In this document: positions 54,766-64,000 of the stretch, one piece after another
How the letters are laid out: every line of letters begins with the position of its first letter
Position numbering within the stretch: the first letter of the stretch is position 1
DNA from: Flectonema sp. DT1601
Taxonomy: Eukaryota; Euglenozoa; Diplonemea; Diplonemida; Diplonemidae
DNA length: 64,000 nt
Reading direction: 5' to 3'
NCBI GenBank assembly: GCA_964019425.1
Contig: OZ025866.1
Coordinates: 332,177-396,176, forward strand
Translations under genes and position numbers: made by a program
Notes under the pieces: model-generated
Database searches by the model: none
The model's input: the letters and a program-made list of their open reading frames with translations, nothing else
Told to the model about the DNA's origin: nothing

Positions 54766-57700
54766 TTGTGATTTGGTCAAACAACATTCGCTCAGTTTTG
54801 AAACCAGAAAATTACTTTCGATTGAACTGGGCACTGAAAGAAGAAAAGCCTGAAGTAGTACTACTGCAGGAAACGTGGTTATCAAAAGAAAAACACTTCG
54901 CTATTGAAGGGTATGCAATCCACAGGCGAGACAGCACCATCAAGTCAGGTCATCGAGGACTCGTCACTCTGGTCAGAAATGATTTAAATAAGATAATATT
55001 AAAACACCCCGACATCTCACATGACCAAACTGAGATATTAACAGTAGTACTTCAATCTAATCCGCCATTGACAATTCACAATGTTTACCACCCGCCTGAA
55101 ATCAAGGCAACAACCTGGAAGTTTATACCAGAGCCCGGCACATTGATTGCGGGTGACATTAATGGACACCATTCAACTTGGTCAAATGGAAATACGAACA
55201 CCACTGGTAACAGCTTCTACGATTGGTCACTAGAAGCAACAATTAAAATTCTAAACAAACCTCAACAACACACAAGACCACAAAGCTCAGCTTCTCCGGA
55301 TGTAATTGCATTAGATATTTCTTTGGATGCACAAATCGAACTCATGAAGGGATGGGGCAGCGATCACCTGCCACTCAAACTGACAATCGAAGATATCAAA
55401 ACAGATGAATATTCAAAAGAGAGTTCTGGGACTTGGAAATGGAAGTGGCATTGTGCCGATTGGAATTATTATAAAATATTGTTGGAAAGGGCAGCGCCCA
55501 AATTAGAAAGAATTAAGAATGTGCAGAAACTTGCTAATAGGATCAACAACGAGATTCTGAGAGCAGCGAGAAGGGCCATCCCAGGCTACAACAAGAAGTC
55601 AAGTAGTACCTTCGCTGTGAGGGATTCAGAATTGGAAGATTTAATGGCAGAGACTGACCCTGATAAGACAGACTCAGAAGCAATTGAAAGAGGTATCAAC
55701 ATGATCAAACAGAAGATCATTGAGTGCGACATGACTGGAATGGACTACCGATGGGCCTTTAGAAAAGTTAAACAACTGGAAGGTAGAATGATGGACCATT
55801 CAATTACTAAGATTGTCGACGGTGAGAAGGAATTAACCGACTCGCGGGAGATGGCAGATGTCTTCACCAAAACATACGCAGACCAATTCAAATTCGAAGA
55901 CGGTGAACCAACCTTACAAGGAATACCTGATGATAACTCGGTGGAATTTGGAATGCCTGAACTGGAACGACAAATTTCAAAAACAAAGGAGAAGAAGGCA
56001 CCTGGACCTGACCACATCTGGAACTCGATGTTAAAACAACTTCCAAAAGCTTTCCTCGAGCAACTACTAAGACTATTCAACCTCTCATGGCAACGATCAG
56101 CAGTACCCAGGTGCTGGAAAAGTGGAATGGTAATACCCATACTGAAACCTGATAAAGACAAGAAACAAGTCTTATCGTACAGACCGATAGCACTAACCTC
56201 GACCGTCTCGAAACTCTTTGAAAGAATGGTCGTAGAACGGATGCACCACCTGTTGAAAGACAGAATGAATCCGAGGCAAGCAGCCTACAAACGAGGACGG
56301 GATTCCATTGAAAATCTCTGTATAGTTACAGACAAACTCAAAAGTGCCAAGGCAATGGGAGAAGAAGCGATATTAATCACCTTCGACCTACAAAAAGCCT
56401 TCGATGCAGTTCAACCGGCAACTCTTCTAAATAAGATGTCCAAAATAGGACTACCAACGAAATATCTACGGTGGGTTCAAAACTACTTGACTAGTAGGAA
56501 GATTTCAACAAGGGTGAATGGAGTGAAGGGAGCATTCCGGAACATTCGAGTAGGAGTACCACAAGGAAGCGTGCTGGGACCCCAGTTATTCTCTATCTTC
56601 ATAAATGATTTGATAGATAAACTAGAGATGTACGAACCGACTGTCTTTGCAGATGATGTTGGAATAGTAATAACCGCAGGCACTGTCAGCTGTTTAGAAA
56701 ACAAGGTTAACAACGCAGTCAAAATATTTGAAAGGTGGGCACTTGACTCACACATCAAAATCAATAAGAACCCTGGCAAGACGGAATACATTCACGTGAG
56801 GCCAAGTGGAACTCATGACAAGTCCCCAGTAGTAGTATACTCTGAAGAACACACATTTAAATATGTGGTGGCCACGGCAGAACAAATGAGTAACCTTGTG
56901 AAGGATGATAACTCAACAACTGTAGTTTCAAAAGAAGAATTCGCCATCACTCACCTGTATGTCGTTCCAAAACATAAGATCAAAGTCAAGCTACCGAACA
57001 AACCGGCGGTACTGAAAACAATGAAGATGAGCGCCAGCTTCTCACAACTGAAGAAAGTCCACAACAAGGCAGAAATAGATAAGATGCTGGAAAGAGTGGG
57101 GCCCGGATTACACGGATTTGCCTATGCGATTGGACGAAAAGTTCACAAGACGAATACCGTGCGGTATCTAGGCGTACATTATGACGAGAAGTTAACCTTT
57201 AAGTCGCAAATTCAAAAGATGATGACAGCTGCTTCCAAGGGTCTAGGCTTGTTGGTTAGACTCACCAGGATAGGCTGCAGAAAGAGGACACTCATCAGTA
57301 TACTGGTGACGGTGGTGTTAGCAAGGGTGCTTTATGGTGTTGAAAGCTTTGCTTGGATGCTACCAAAAGGGTGCTTCGAACAACTGGAATTACTGGTAAA
57401 CAGGGCAGTGAGGCTGGTAACTGGATGTCTGCGGAGCACCAAACTACAGAGACTTTACAAAGAAGCCGACACGCCAAGACTGAAGGAACACATCCAGTAT
57501 AAGATGTGTAGAACTTATGAACGTTTCAAATTGAGTCCGTTCCTACCGACTCGCAAGCTGACGAGAACAGGGAGTTCAGAATTATTTCAAAAATCGAAAT
57601 GGGGATGGAATGTCTGGATAGACTATGTCTCTGGTGTCCCTGGACTTGACAACTACCGGAGCATTACCAACCTGGAAGTGAACCCAGAACACTACACTGT

Positions 57701-58679
57701 CCCTCCATGGAAAAGTACTAATGCGATGAAATTCACATATTCACGCAACAAGGAAGAGGCTGAACAGCGAGAAACTGAATTACCAGCTCACGAGATGAAA
57801 GTCTACACTGACGGGTCGATAAGACACAAACCCAACACTTACATGACAGACTCGGCTGCCGCTGTGGTCATGGTTAACGGAAGCAAGATGCGTCTACTTG
57901 GATATAAAATACCAGTAGCGGGTTCCTCTTATAGGACCGAGCAGATTGCAGTAAAAATGGCGTTGGAAAATTTAGTTCAGGTGGCGGAGGATGAACATGA
58001 ATCTCTAACAACAACGACGCACCTGTTGACTGATTCGATGTCAGTCATGCAGGCATTGGAACAAGGGCCATATAAACAAAGGTCCCCAATGAACAAAAAG
58101 ATCTGGAAGTTGGCAATGAAACTGGAGAAGAAGGGAACCCAAGTCAACATGCAGTATGTACCGGCACACAGAAACGTGCGGTACAACGAAGTAGCGGACC
58201 AACTGGCGAAATTCGCTGCAGGCCTGAAGGAAGATCCACCTCACGAAGATGTTATTATTAAACAACTGCCCACTCAACTTGACATGGGAACATTGATGAC
58301 GTTTCACAAGCGGAGAAAACGGGAGAACTGGATCGGACCAGGAGAGGTAAGACACCCTCCGTACATCGAAGCTCTAACACGACCAGAGGAAGTACTGATG
58401 TCACGCTTTAGAGTGGGACATTGCAGATCTCTGATAATCAAAGGACTGAACGAGCTGTGCTTTTTCTGTAAACTTGGAAAGGCGACAGCACATCATGTAT
58501 TATTTATATGCGAACATTGGTGTATAGAAACCTTGAGGGAAAAATACATCAGTCACATGATGAACGACAAGGGAGAGGAAGCATGCCAACTGGAGGACTG
58601 CTACTTACCTGCGAATCAACAGCAGATGACTGGTTTTGTCACAACCTTAGACAGACTGGCACAACTATTAGGACGGTAG
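54762..58679 (+). CDS. Retrotransposon ORF2: AP endonuclease, reverse transcriptase, RNase H, 1305 aa
   Basis: Endonuclease (1-210) keeps the family residues: Asn7/8 in WSNNIRS, Glu37 in LLQETW, Tyr109 in NVYHPP, AGDINGHH (130-137), SPDVIALD (178-185) and GSDH (199-202). Reverse transcriptase has RPIALTSTVSKLFERMV, FDLQKAFDAV (about 541), GVPQGSVLGP and FADD (about 629). About 120 residues separate the KTEYIHV motif (about 673) from VRYLGVHYD (about 800), where related enzymes have about 25-30, so a lineage-specific insertion is present. RNase H has YTDGS (about 1015), the Glu in SYRTEQ, LTDS, and AHRNVRYNEVAD. A terminal CFFC-x7-H-x4-C finger lies near 1233. The ATG overlaps the ORF1 stop as ATGA, suggesting coupled termination-reinitiation. 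Confidence 0.93.
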   Translation: MIVIWSNNIRSVLKPENYFRLNWALKEEKPEVVLLQETWLSKEKHFAIEGYAIHRRDSTIKSGHRGLVTLVRNDLNKIILKHPDISHDQTEILTVVLQSNPPLTIHNVYHPPEIKATTWKFIPEPGTLIAGDINGHHSTWSNGNTNTTGNSFYDWSLEATIKILNKPQQHTRPQSSASPDVIALDISLDAQIELMKGWGSDHLPLKLTIEDIKTDEYSKESSGTWKWKWHCADWNYYKILLERAAPKLERIKNVQKLANRINNEILRAARRAIPGYNKKSSSTFAVRDSELEDLMAETDPDKTDSEAIERGINMIKQKIIECDMTGMDYRWAFRKVKQLEGRMMDHSITKIVDGEKELTDSREMADVFTKTYADQFKFEDGEPTLQGIPDDNSVEFGMPELERQISKTKEKKAPGPDHIWNSMLKQLPKAFLEQLLRLFNLSWQRSAVPRCWKSGMVIPILKPDKDKKQVLSYRPIALTSTVSKLFERMVVERMHHLLKDRMNPRQAAYKRGRDSIENLCIVTDKLKSAKAMGEEAILITFDLQKAFDAVQPATLLNKMSKIGLPTKYLRWVQNYLTSRKISTRVNGVKGAFRNIRVGVPQGSVLGPQLFSIFINDLIDKLEMYEPTVFADDVGIVITAGTVSCLENKVNNAVKIFERWALDSHIKINKNPGKTEYIHVRPSGTHDKSPVVVYSEEHTFKYVVATAEQMSNLVKDDNSTTVVSKEEFAITHLYVVPKHKIKVKLPNKPAVLKTMKMSASFSQLKKVHNKAEIDKMLERVGPGLHGFAYAIGRKVHKTNTVRYLGVHYDEKLTFKSQIQKMMTAASKGLGLLVRLTRIGCRKRTLISILVTVVLARVLYGVESFAWMLPKGCFEQLELLVNRAVRLVTGCLRSTKLQRLYKEADTPRLKEHIQYKMCRTYERFKLSPFLPTRKLTRTGSSELFQKSKWGWNVWIDYVSGVPGLDNYRSITNLEVNPEHYTVPPWKSTNAMKFTYSRNKEEAEQRETELPAHEMKVYTDGSIRHKPNTYMTDSAAAVVMVNGSKMRLLGYKIPVAGSSYRTEQIAVKMALENLVQVAEDEHESLTTTTHLLTDSMSVMQALEQGPYKQRSPMNKKIWKLAMKLEKKGTQVNMQYVPAHRNVRYNEVADQLAKFAAGLKEDPPHEDVIIKQLPTQLDMGTLMTFHKRRKRENWIGPGEVRHPPYIEALTRPEEVLMSRFRVGHCRSLIIKGLNELCFFCKLGKATAHHVLFICEHWCIETLREKYISHMMNDKGEEACQLEDCYLPANQQQMTGFVTTLDRLAQLLGR

Positions 58680-58839
58680 TATTATTAAAACATCGACACT
58701 CCGAATATCAACATTGAAGGCATCATTGCAACACATCTGAAGTCGTCCAAGTGGACAATTTATTCTGTAGTATTAGTTTTAAGTTATCAAAACAAAGAAA
58801 GGAGATACGAAGCCTACGGGATTCCCACCCCCAACCCCC

Positions 58840-59079
58840 AAACCCGCAAACCCGCAAACCCGCAAACCCGCAAACCCGCAAACCCGCAAACCCGCAAACC
58901 CGCAAACCCGCAAACCCGCAAACCCGCAAACCCGTAAACCCGCAAACCCGCAAACCCGCAAACCCGCAAACCCGCAAACCCGCAAACCCGCAAACCCGCA
59001 AACCCGCAAACCCGCAAACCCGCAAACCCGCAAACCCGCAAACCCGCAAACCCGCAAACCCGCAAACCCGCAAACCCGC
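58840..59079 (+). repeat. AAACCCGC octamer array 1, 30 units
   Basis: Exactly 240 bp, 30 units of AAACCCGC, with one variant unit (C to T at 58935). It begins right after the retrotransposon 3' end through a transitional CACCCCCAACCCCC. The minus strand reads GCGGGTTT. The apparent proteins in each frame are reading-frame artefacts. Confidence 0.95.
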
Positions 59080-59320
59080 AAACCAACACTCAGACTGGGA
59101 ACTGCACAAAAGGCAAGTGAAGTACGATATACTCTTATAATATTTTCCTTTTCATTGATCAATATTAAATGTTGTTTAAGTATTATTTCTGTTCTCTTGT
59201 CTTTATTTCAGAATTATCATTTCACTGTTTCTCTTATCATTATTTCATTGTACTCATTTATTCAGGCTAGGAAGGGGTCTTAACGCAAAGCGTTTTAATT
59301 TAAGGAAGGGGTCTTAACGC
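59080..59320 (+). other. 240-bp unique spacer between the two octamer arrays
   Basis: AT-rich, no gene. Near its right end AGGAAGGGGTCTTAACGC plus AAA occurs twice, at 59269-59289 and 59303-59323. The second copy runs directly into the large array. Between them AACGCAAAGCGTT forms a 5-bp-stem palindrome. Confidence 0.8.
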
Positions 59321-62300
59321 AAACCCGCAAACCCGCAAACCCGCAAACCCGCAAACCCGCAAACCCGCAAACCCGCAAACCCGCAAACCCGCAAACCCGC
59401 AAACCCGCAAACCCGCAAACCCGCAAACCCGCAAACCCGCAAACCCGCAAACCCGCAAACCCGCAAACCCGCAAACCCGCAAACCCGCAAACCCGCAAAC
59501 CCGCAAACCCGCAAACCCGCAAACCCGCAAACCCGCAAACCCGCAAACCCGCAAACCCGCAAACCCGCAAACCCGCAAACCCGCAAACCCGCAAACCCGC
59601 AAACCCGCAAACCCGCAAACCCGCAAACCCGCAAACCCGCAAACCCGCAAACCCGCAAACCCGCAAACCCGCAAACCCGCAAACCCGCAAACCCGCAAAC
59701 CCGCAAACCCGCAAACCCGCAAACCCGCAAACCCGCAAACCCGCAAACCCGCAAACCCGCAAACCCGCAAACCCGCAAACCCGCAAACCCGCAAACCCGC
59801 AAACCCGCAAACCCGCAAACCCGCAAACCCGCAAACCCGCAAACCCGCAAACCCGCAAACCCGCAAACCCGCAAACCCGCAAACCCGCAAACCCGCAAAC
59901 CCGCAAACCCGCAAACCCGCAAACCCGCAAACCCGCAAACCCGCAAACCCGCAAACCCGCAAACCCGCAAACCCGCAAACCCGCAAACCCGCAAACCCGC
60001 AAACCCGCAAACCCGCAAACCCGCAAACCCGCAAACCCGCAAACCCGCAAACCCGCAAACCCGCAAACCCGCAAACCCGCAAACCCGCAAACCCGCAAAC
60101 CCGCAAACCCGCAAACCCGCAAACCCGCAAACCCGCAAACCCGCAAACCCGCAAACCCGCAAACCCGCAAACCCGCAAACCCGCAAACCCGCAAACCCGC
60201 AAACCCGCAAACCCGCAAACCCGCAAACCCGCAAACCCGCAAACCCGCAAACCCGCAAACCCGCAAACCCGCAAACCCGCAAACCCGCAAACCCGCAAAC
60301 CCGCAAACCCGCAAACCCGCAAACCCGCAAACCCGCAAACCCGCAAACCCGCAAACCCGCAAACCCGCAAACCCGCAAACCCGCAAACCCGCAAACCCGC
60401 AAACCCGCAAACCCGCAAACCCGCAAACCCGCAAACCCGCAAACCCGCAAACCCGCAAACCCGCAAACCCGCAAACCCGCAAACCCGCAAACCCGCAAAC
60501 CCGCAAACCCGCAAACCCGCAAACCCGCAAACCCGCAAACCCGCAAACCCGCAAACCCGCAAACCCGCAAACCCGCAAACCCGCAAACCCGCAAACCCGC
60601 AAACCCGCAAACCCGCAAACCCGCAAACCCGCAAACCCGCAAACCCGCAAACCCGCAAACCCGCAAACCCGCAAACCCGCAAACCCGCAAACCCGCAAAC
60701 CCGCAAACCCGCAAACCCGCAAACCCGCAAACCCGCAAACCCGCAAACCCGCAAACCCGCAAACCCGCAAACCCGCAAACCCGCAAACCCGCAAACCCGC
60801 AAACCCGCAAACCCGCAAACCCGCAAACCCGCAAACCCGCAAACCCGCAAACCCGCAAACCCGCAAACCCGCAAACCCGCAAACCCGCAAACCCGCAAAC
60901 CCGCAAACCCGCAAACCCGCAAACCCGCAAACCCGCAAACCCGCAAACCCGCAAACCCGCAAACCCGCAAACCCGCAAACCCGCAAACCCGCAAACCCGC
61001 AAACCCGCAAACCCGCAAACCCGCAAACCCGCAAACCCGCAAACCCGCAAACCCGCAAACCCGCAAACCCGCAAACCCGCAAACCCGCAAACCCGCAAAC
61101 CCGCAAACCCGCAAACCCGCAAACCCGCAAACCCGCAAACCCGCAAACCCGCAAACCCGCAAACCCGCAAACCCGCAAACCCGCAAACCCGCAAACCCGC
61201 AAACCCGCAAACCCGCAAACCCGCAAACCCGCAAACCCGCAAACCCGCAAACCCGCAAACCCGCAAACCCGCAAACCCGCAAACCCGCAAACCCGCAAAC
61301 CCGCAAACCCGCAAACCCGCAAACCCGCAAACCCGCAAACCCGCAAACCCGCAAACCCGCAAACCCGCAAACCCGCAAACCCGCAAACCCGCAAACCCGC
61401 AAACCCGCAAACCCGCAAACCCGCAAACCCGCAAACCCGCAAACCCGCAAACCCGCAAACCCGCAAACCCGCAAACCCGCAAACCCGCAAACCCGCAAAC
61501 CCGCAAACCCGCAAACCCGCAAACCCGCAAACCCGCAAACCCGCAAACCCGCAAACCCGCAAACCCGCAAACCCGCAAACCCGCAAACCCGCAAACCCGC
61601 AAACCCGCAAACCCGCAAACCCGCAAACCCGCAAACCCGCAAACCCGCAAACCCGCAAACCCGCAAACCCGCAAACCCGCAAACCCGCAAACCCGCAAAC
61701 CCGCAAACCCGCAAACCCGCAAACCCGCAAACCCGCAAACCCGCAAACCCGCAAACCCGCAAACCCGCAAACCCGCAAACCCGCAAACCCGCAAACCCGC
61801 AAACCCGCAAACCCGCAAACCCGCAAACCCGCAAACCCGCAAACCCGCAAACCCGCAAACCCGCAAACCCGCAAACCCGCAAACCCGCAAACCCGCAAAC
61901 CCGCAAACCCGCAAACCCGCAAACCCGCAAACCCGCAAACCCGCAAACCCGCAAACCCGCAAACCCGCAAACCCGCAAACCCGCAAACCCGCAAACCCGC
62001 AAACCCGCAAACCCGCAAACCCGCAAACCCGCAAACCCGCAAACCCGCAAACCCGCAAACCCGCAAACCCGCAAACCCGCAAACCCGCAAACCCGCAAAC
62101 CCGCAAACCCGCAAACCCGCAAACCCGCAAACCCGCAAACCCGCAAACCCGCAAACCCGCAAACCCGCAAACCCGCAAACCCGCAAACCCGCAAACCCGC
62201 AAACCCGCAAACCCGCAAACCCGCAAACCCGCAAACCCGCAAACCCGCAAACCCGCAAACCCGCAAACCCGCAAACCCGCAAACCCGCAAACCCGCAAAC

Positions 62301-64000
62301 CCGCAAACCCGCAAACCCGCAAACCCGCAAACCCGCAAACCCGCAAACCCGCAAACCCGCAAACCCGCAAACCCGCAAACCCGCAAACCCGCAAACCCGC
62401 AAACCCGCAAACCCGCAAACCCGCAAACCCGCAAACCCGCAAACCCGCAAACCCGCAAACCCGCAAACCCGCAAACCCGCAAACCCGCAAACCCGCAAAC
62501 CCGCAAACCCGCAAACCCGCAAACCCGCAAACCCGCAAACCCGCAAACCCGCAAACCCGCAAACCCGCAAACCCGCAAACCCGCAAACCCGCAAACCCGC
62601 AAACCCGCAAACCCGCAAACCCGCAAACCCGCAAACCCGCAAACCCGCAAACCCGCAAACCCGCAAACCCGCAAACCCGCAAACCCGCAAACCCGCAAAC
62701 CCGCAAACCCGCAAACCCGCAAACCCGCAAACCCGCAAACCCGCAAACCCGCAAACCCGCAAACCCGCAAACCCGCAAACCCGCAAACCCGCAAACCCGC
62801 AAACCCGCAAACCCGCAAACCCGCAAACCCGCAAACCCGCAAACCCGCAAACCCGCAAACCCGCAAACCCGCAAACCCGCAAACCCGCAAACCCGCAAAC
62901 CCGCAAACCCGCAAACCCGCAAACCCGCAAACCCGCAAACCCGCAAACCCGCAAACCCGCAAACCCGCAAACCCGCAAACCCGCAAACCCGCAAACCCGC
63001 AAACCCGCAAACCCGCAAACCCGCAAACCCGCAAACCCGCAAACCCGCAAACCCGCAAACCCGCAAACCCGCAAACCCGCAAACCCGCAAACCCGCAAAC
63101 CCGCAAACCCGCAAACCCGCAAACCCGCAAACCCGCAAACCCGCAAACCCGCAAACCCGCAAACCCGCAAACCCGCAAACCCGCAAACCCGCAAACCCGC
63201 AAACCCGCAAACCCGCAAACCCGCAAACCCGCAAACCCGCAAACCCGCAAACCCGCAAACCCGCAAACCCGCAAACCCGCAAACCCGCAAACCCGCAAAC
63301 CCGCAAACCCGCAAACCCGCAAACCCGCAAACCCGCAAACCCGCAAACCCGCAAACCCGCAAACCCGCAAACCCGCAAACCCGCAAACCCGCAAACCCGC
63401 AAACCCGCAAACCCGCAAACCCGCAAACCCGCAAACCCGCAAACCCGCAAACCCGCAAACCCGCAAACCCGCAAACCCGCAAACCCGCAAACCCGCAAAC
63501 CCGCAAACCCGCAAACCCGCAAACCCGCAAACCCGCAAACCCGCAAACCCGCAAACCCGCAAACCCGCAAACCCGCAAACCCGCAAACCCGCAAACCCGC
63601 AAACCCGCAAACCCGCAAACCCGCAAACCCGCAAACCCGCAAACCCGCAAACCCGCAAACCCGCAAACCCGCAAACCCGCAAACCCGCAAACCCGCAAAC
63701 CCGCAAACCCGCAAACCCGCAAACCCGCAAACCCGCAAACCCGCAAACCCGCAAACCCGCAAACCCGCAAACCCGCAAACCCGCAAACCCGCAAACCCGC
63801 AAACCCGCAAACCCGCAAACCCGCAAACCCGCAAACCCGCAAACCCGCAAACCCGCAAACCCGCAAACCCGCAAACCCGCAAACCCGCAAACCCGCAAAC
63901 CCGCAAACCCGCAAACCCGCAAACCCGCAAACCCGCAAACCCGCAAACCCGCAAACCCGCAAACCCGCAAACCCGCAAACCCGCAAACCCGCAAACCCGC
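59321..64000 (+). repeat. AAACCCGC octamer array 2, 585 perfect units to window end
   Basis: 4,680 bp equal exactly 585 units of AAACCCGC with no mismatch seen, and the array is still running at the window edge. G-rich strand GCGGGTTT (minus) has GGG every 8 bases and could form G-quadruplexes. It resembles telomeric repeats in strand asymmetry, but the plus strand going right is C-rich, the opposite of a chromosome's right end, so this is interstitial, inverted, or a satellite. Such perfect homogeneity could also be an assembly consensus effect. Confidence 0.97.

Larger units (their letters stand above)
53875..58832 (+). mobile_element. Non-LTR retrotransposon (LINE) with ORF1, ORF2 and short 3' UTR
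   Basis: Two overlapping ORFs (ORF1 to 54765, ORF2 54762-58679) and about 150 bp of 3' UTR run directly into an AAACCCGC array with no poly(A) tail. No long terminal repeats are seen. Domain order endonuclease, reverse transcriptase, RNase H, CCHC motif fits the I/Ingi/Tad-type groups. ORF2 is unbroken with all active-site residues, so the copy may be active or recent. The true 5' boundary is not determined; the tRNA gene lies 30 bp before the open part of ORF1. Confidence 0.88.

Noticed and set aside
58751-59162. Frames encoding NPQTRKPA or GLRVCGFA in array 1
   Set aside because: Same artefact of the short octamer array; no independent coding evidence.
59295-63994. Three overlapping minus-strand frames of over 1,550 codons repeating GLRVCGFA
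   Set aside because: They are the octamer array read in three frames: 24 bp always gives the same 8 residues and no stop can occur. No start context, no composition signal, and all three phases are equally open.
58840-64000. CRISPR-like array
   Set aside because: Units are contiguous 8-mers with no spacers, in a eukaryotic context.

Overview
Eukaryotic nuclear DNA, probably from a flagellated protist. The genes carry short GT-AG introns, the intergenic DNA is AT-rich and full of long poly(A) and poly(T) runs, and the proteins are eukaryote-wide families (RIC1, spatacsin, an RPB6-like subunit, a CI-B8-domain protein). Three observations lean towards Euglenozoa or a relative, without proving it. 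The tandem genes at 44.9-49.5 kb encode a domain closely resembling, from memory, the N-terminal domain of the trypanosome flagellar-pocket-collar protein BILBO1. Every supported protein gene is on the plus strand. Many start codons follow a pyrimidine-rich (T/C)CAG, while true internal introns end in an A-rich AAACAG-type site. I could not identify the species.

Layout. 1-3.4 kb: low-complexity DNA. 3.4-6.2 kb: a small membrane protein and a CCCH zinc-finger gene whose 5' end is tandemly triplicated. 6.5-9.6 kb: a membrane-anchored chitinase-like protein with a large Pro-Thr-Gln-Glu repeat. 10.8-14.8 kb: RIC1 (6 exons). 15.4-18.7 kb: three unrecognised genes. 19-21 kb: an amino-acid permease with a Tudor-like insert. 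21-24.5 kb: homopolymer-rich desert. 24.5-27 kb: purple acid phosphatase and RPB6-like gene. 27.4-35.6 kb: spatacsin (3 exons). 35.9-43.6 kb: ubiquitin-like/transporter fusion, Shewanella-like phosphatase, ankyrin protein. 43.8-51.3 kb: CI-B8 protein, three near-identical BILBO1-NTD-like genes, PB1-UBA protein. 52-53.7 kb: inverted-repeat transposon. 53.8 kb: tRNA-Ile(UAU) on the minus strand. 53.9-58.8 kb: non-LTR retrotransposon with ORF1 and an endonuclease-RT-RNase H ORF2. 58.8-64 kb: two arrays of the octamer AAACCCGC, 30 units directly after the retrotransposon and then 585 perfect units running off the window.

How they fit together: RIC1 (Golgi Rab6 activation), spatacsin (late endosome/lysosome), the acid phosphatase, the permease, the UNC-93-like fusion and the PB1-UBA protein give a membrane-traffic and lysosome flavour, but no operon-like pathway is evident. 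The right end is a mobile-element and satellite region and is the most unusual part: a retrotransposon without a poly(A) tail abutting a telomere-like G/C-asymmetric octamer repeat. All exon models are my own, based on splice motifs and reading-frame phase, and need RNA support.
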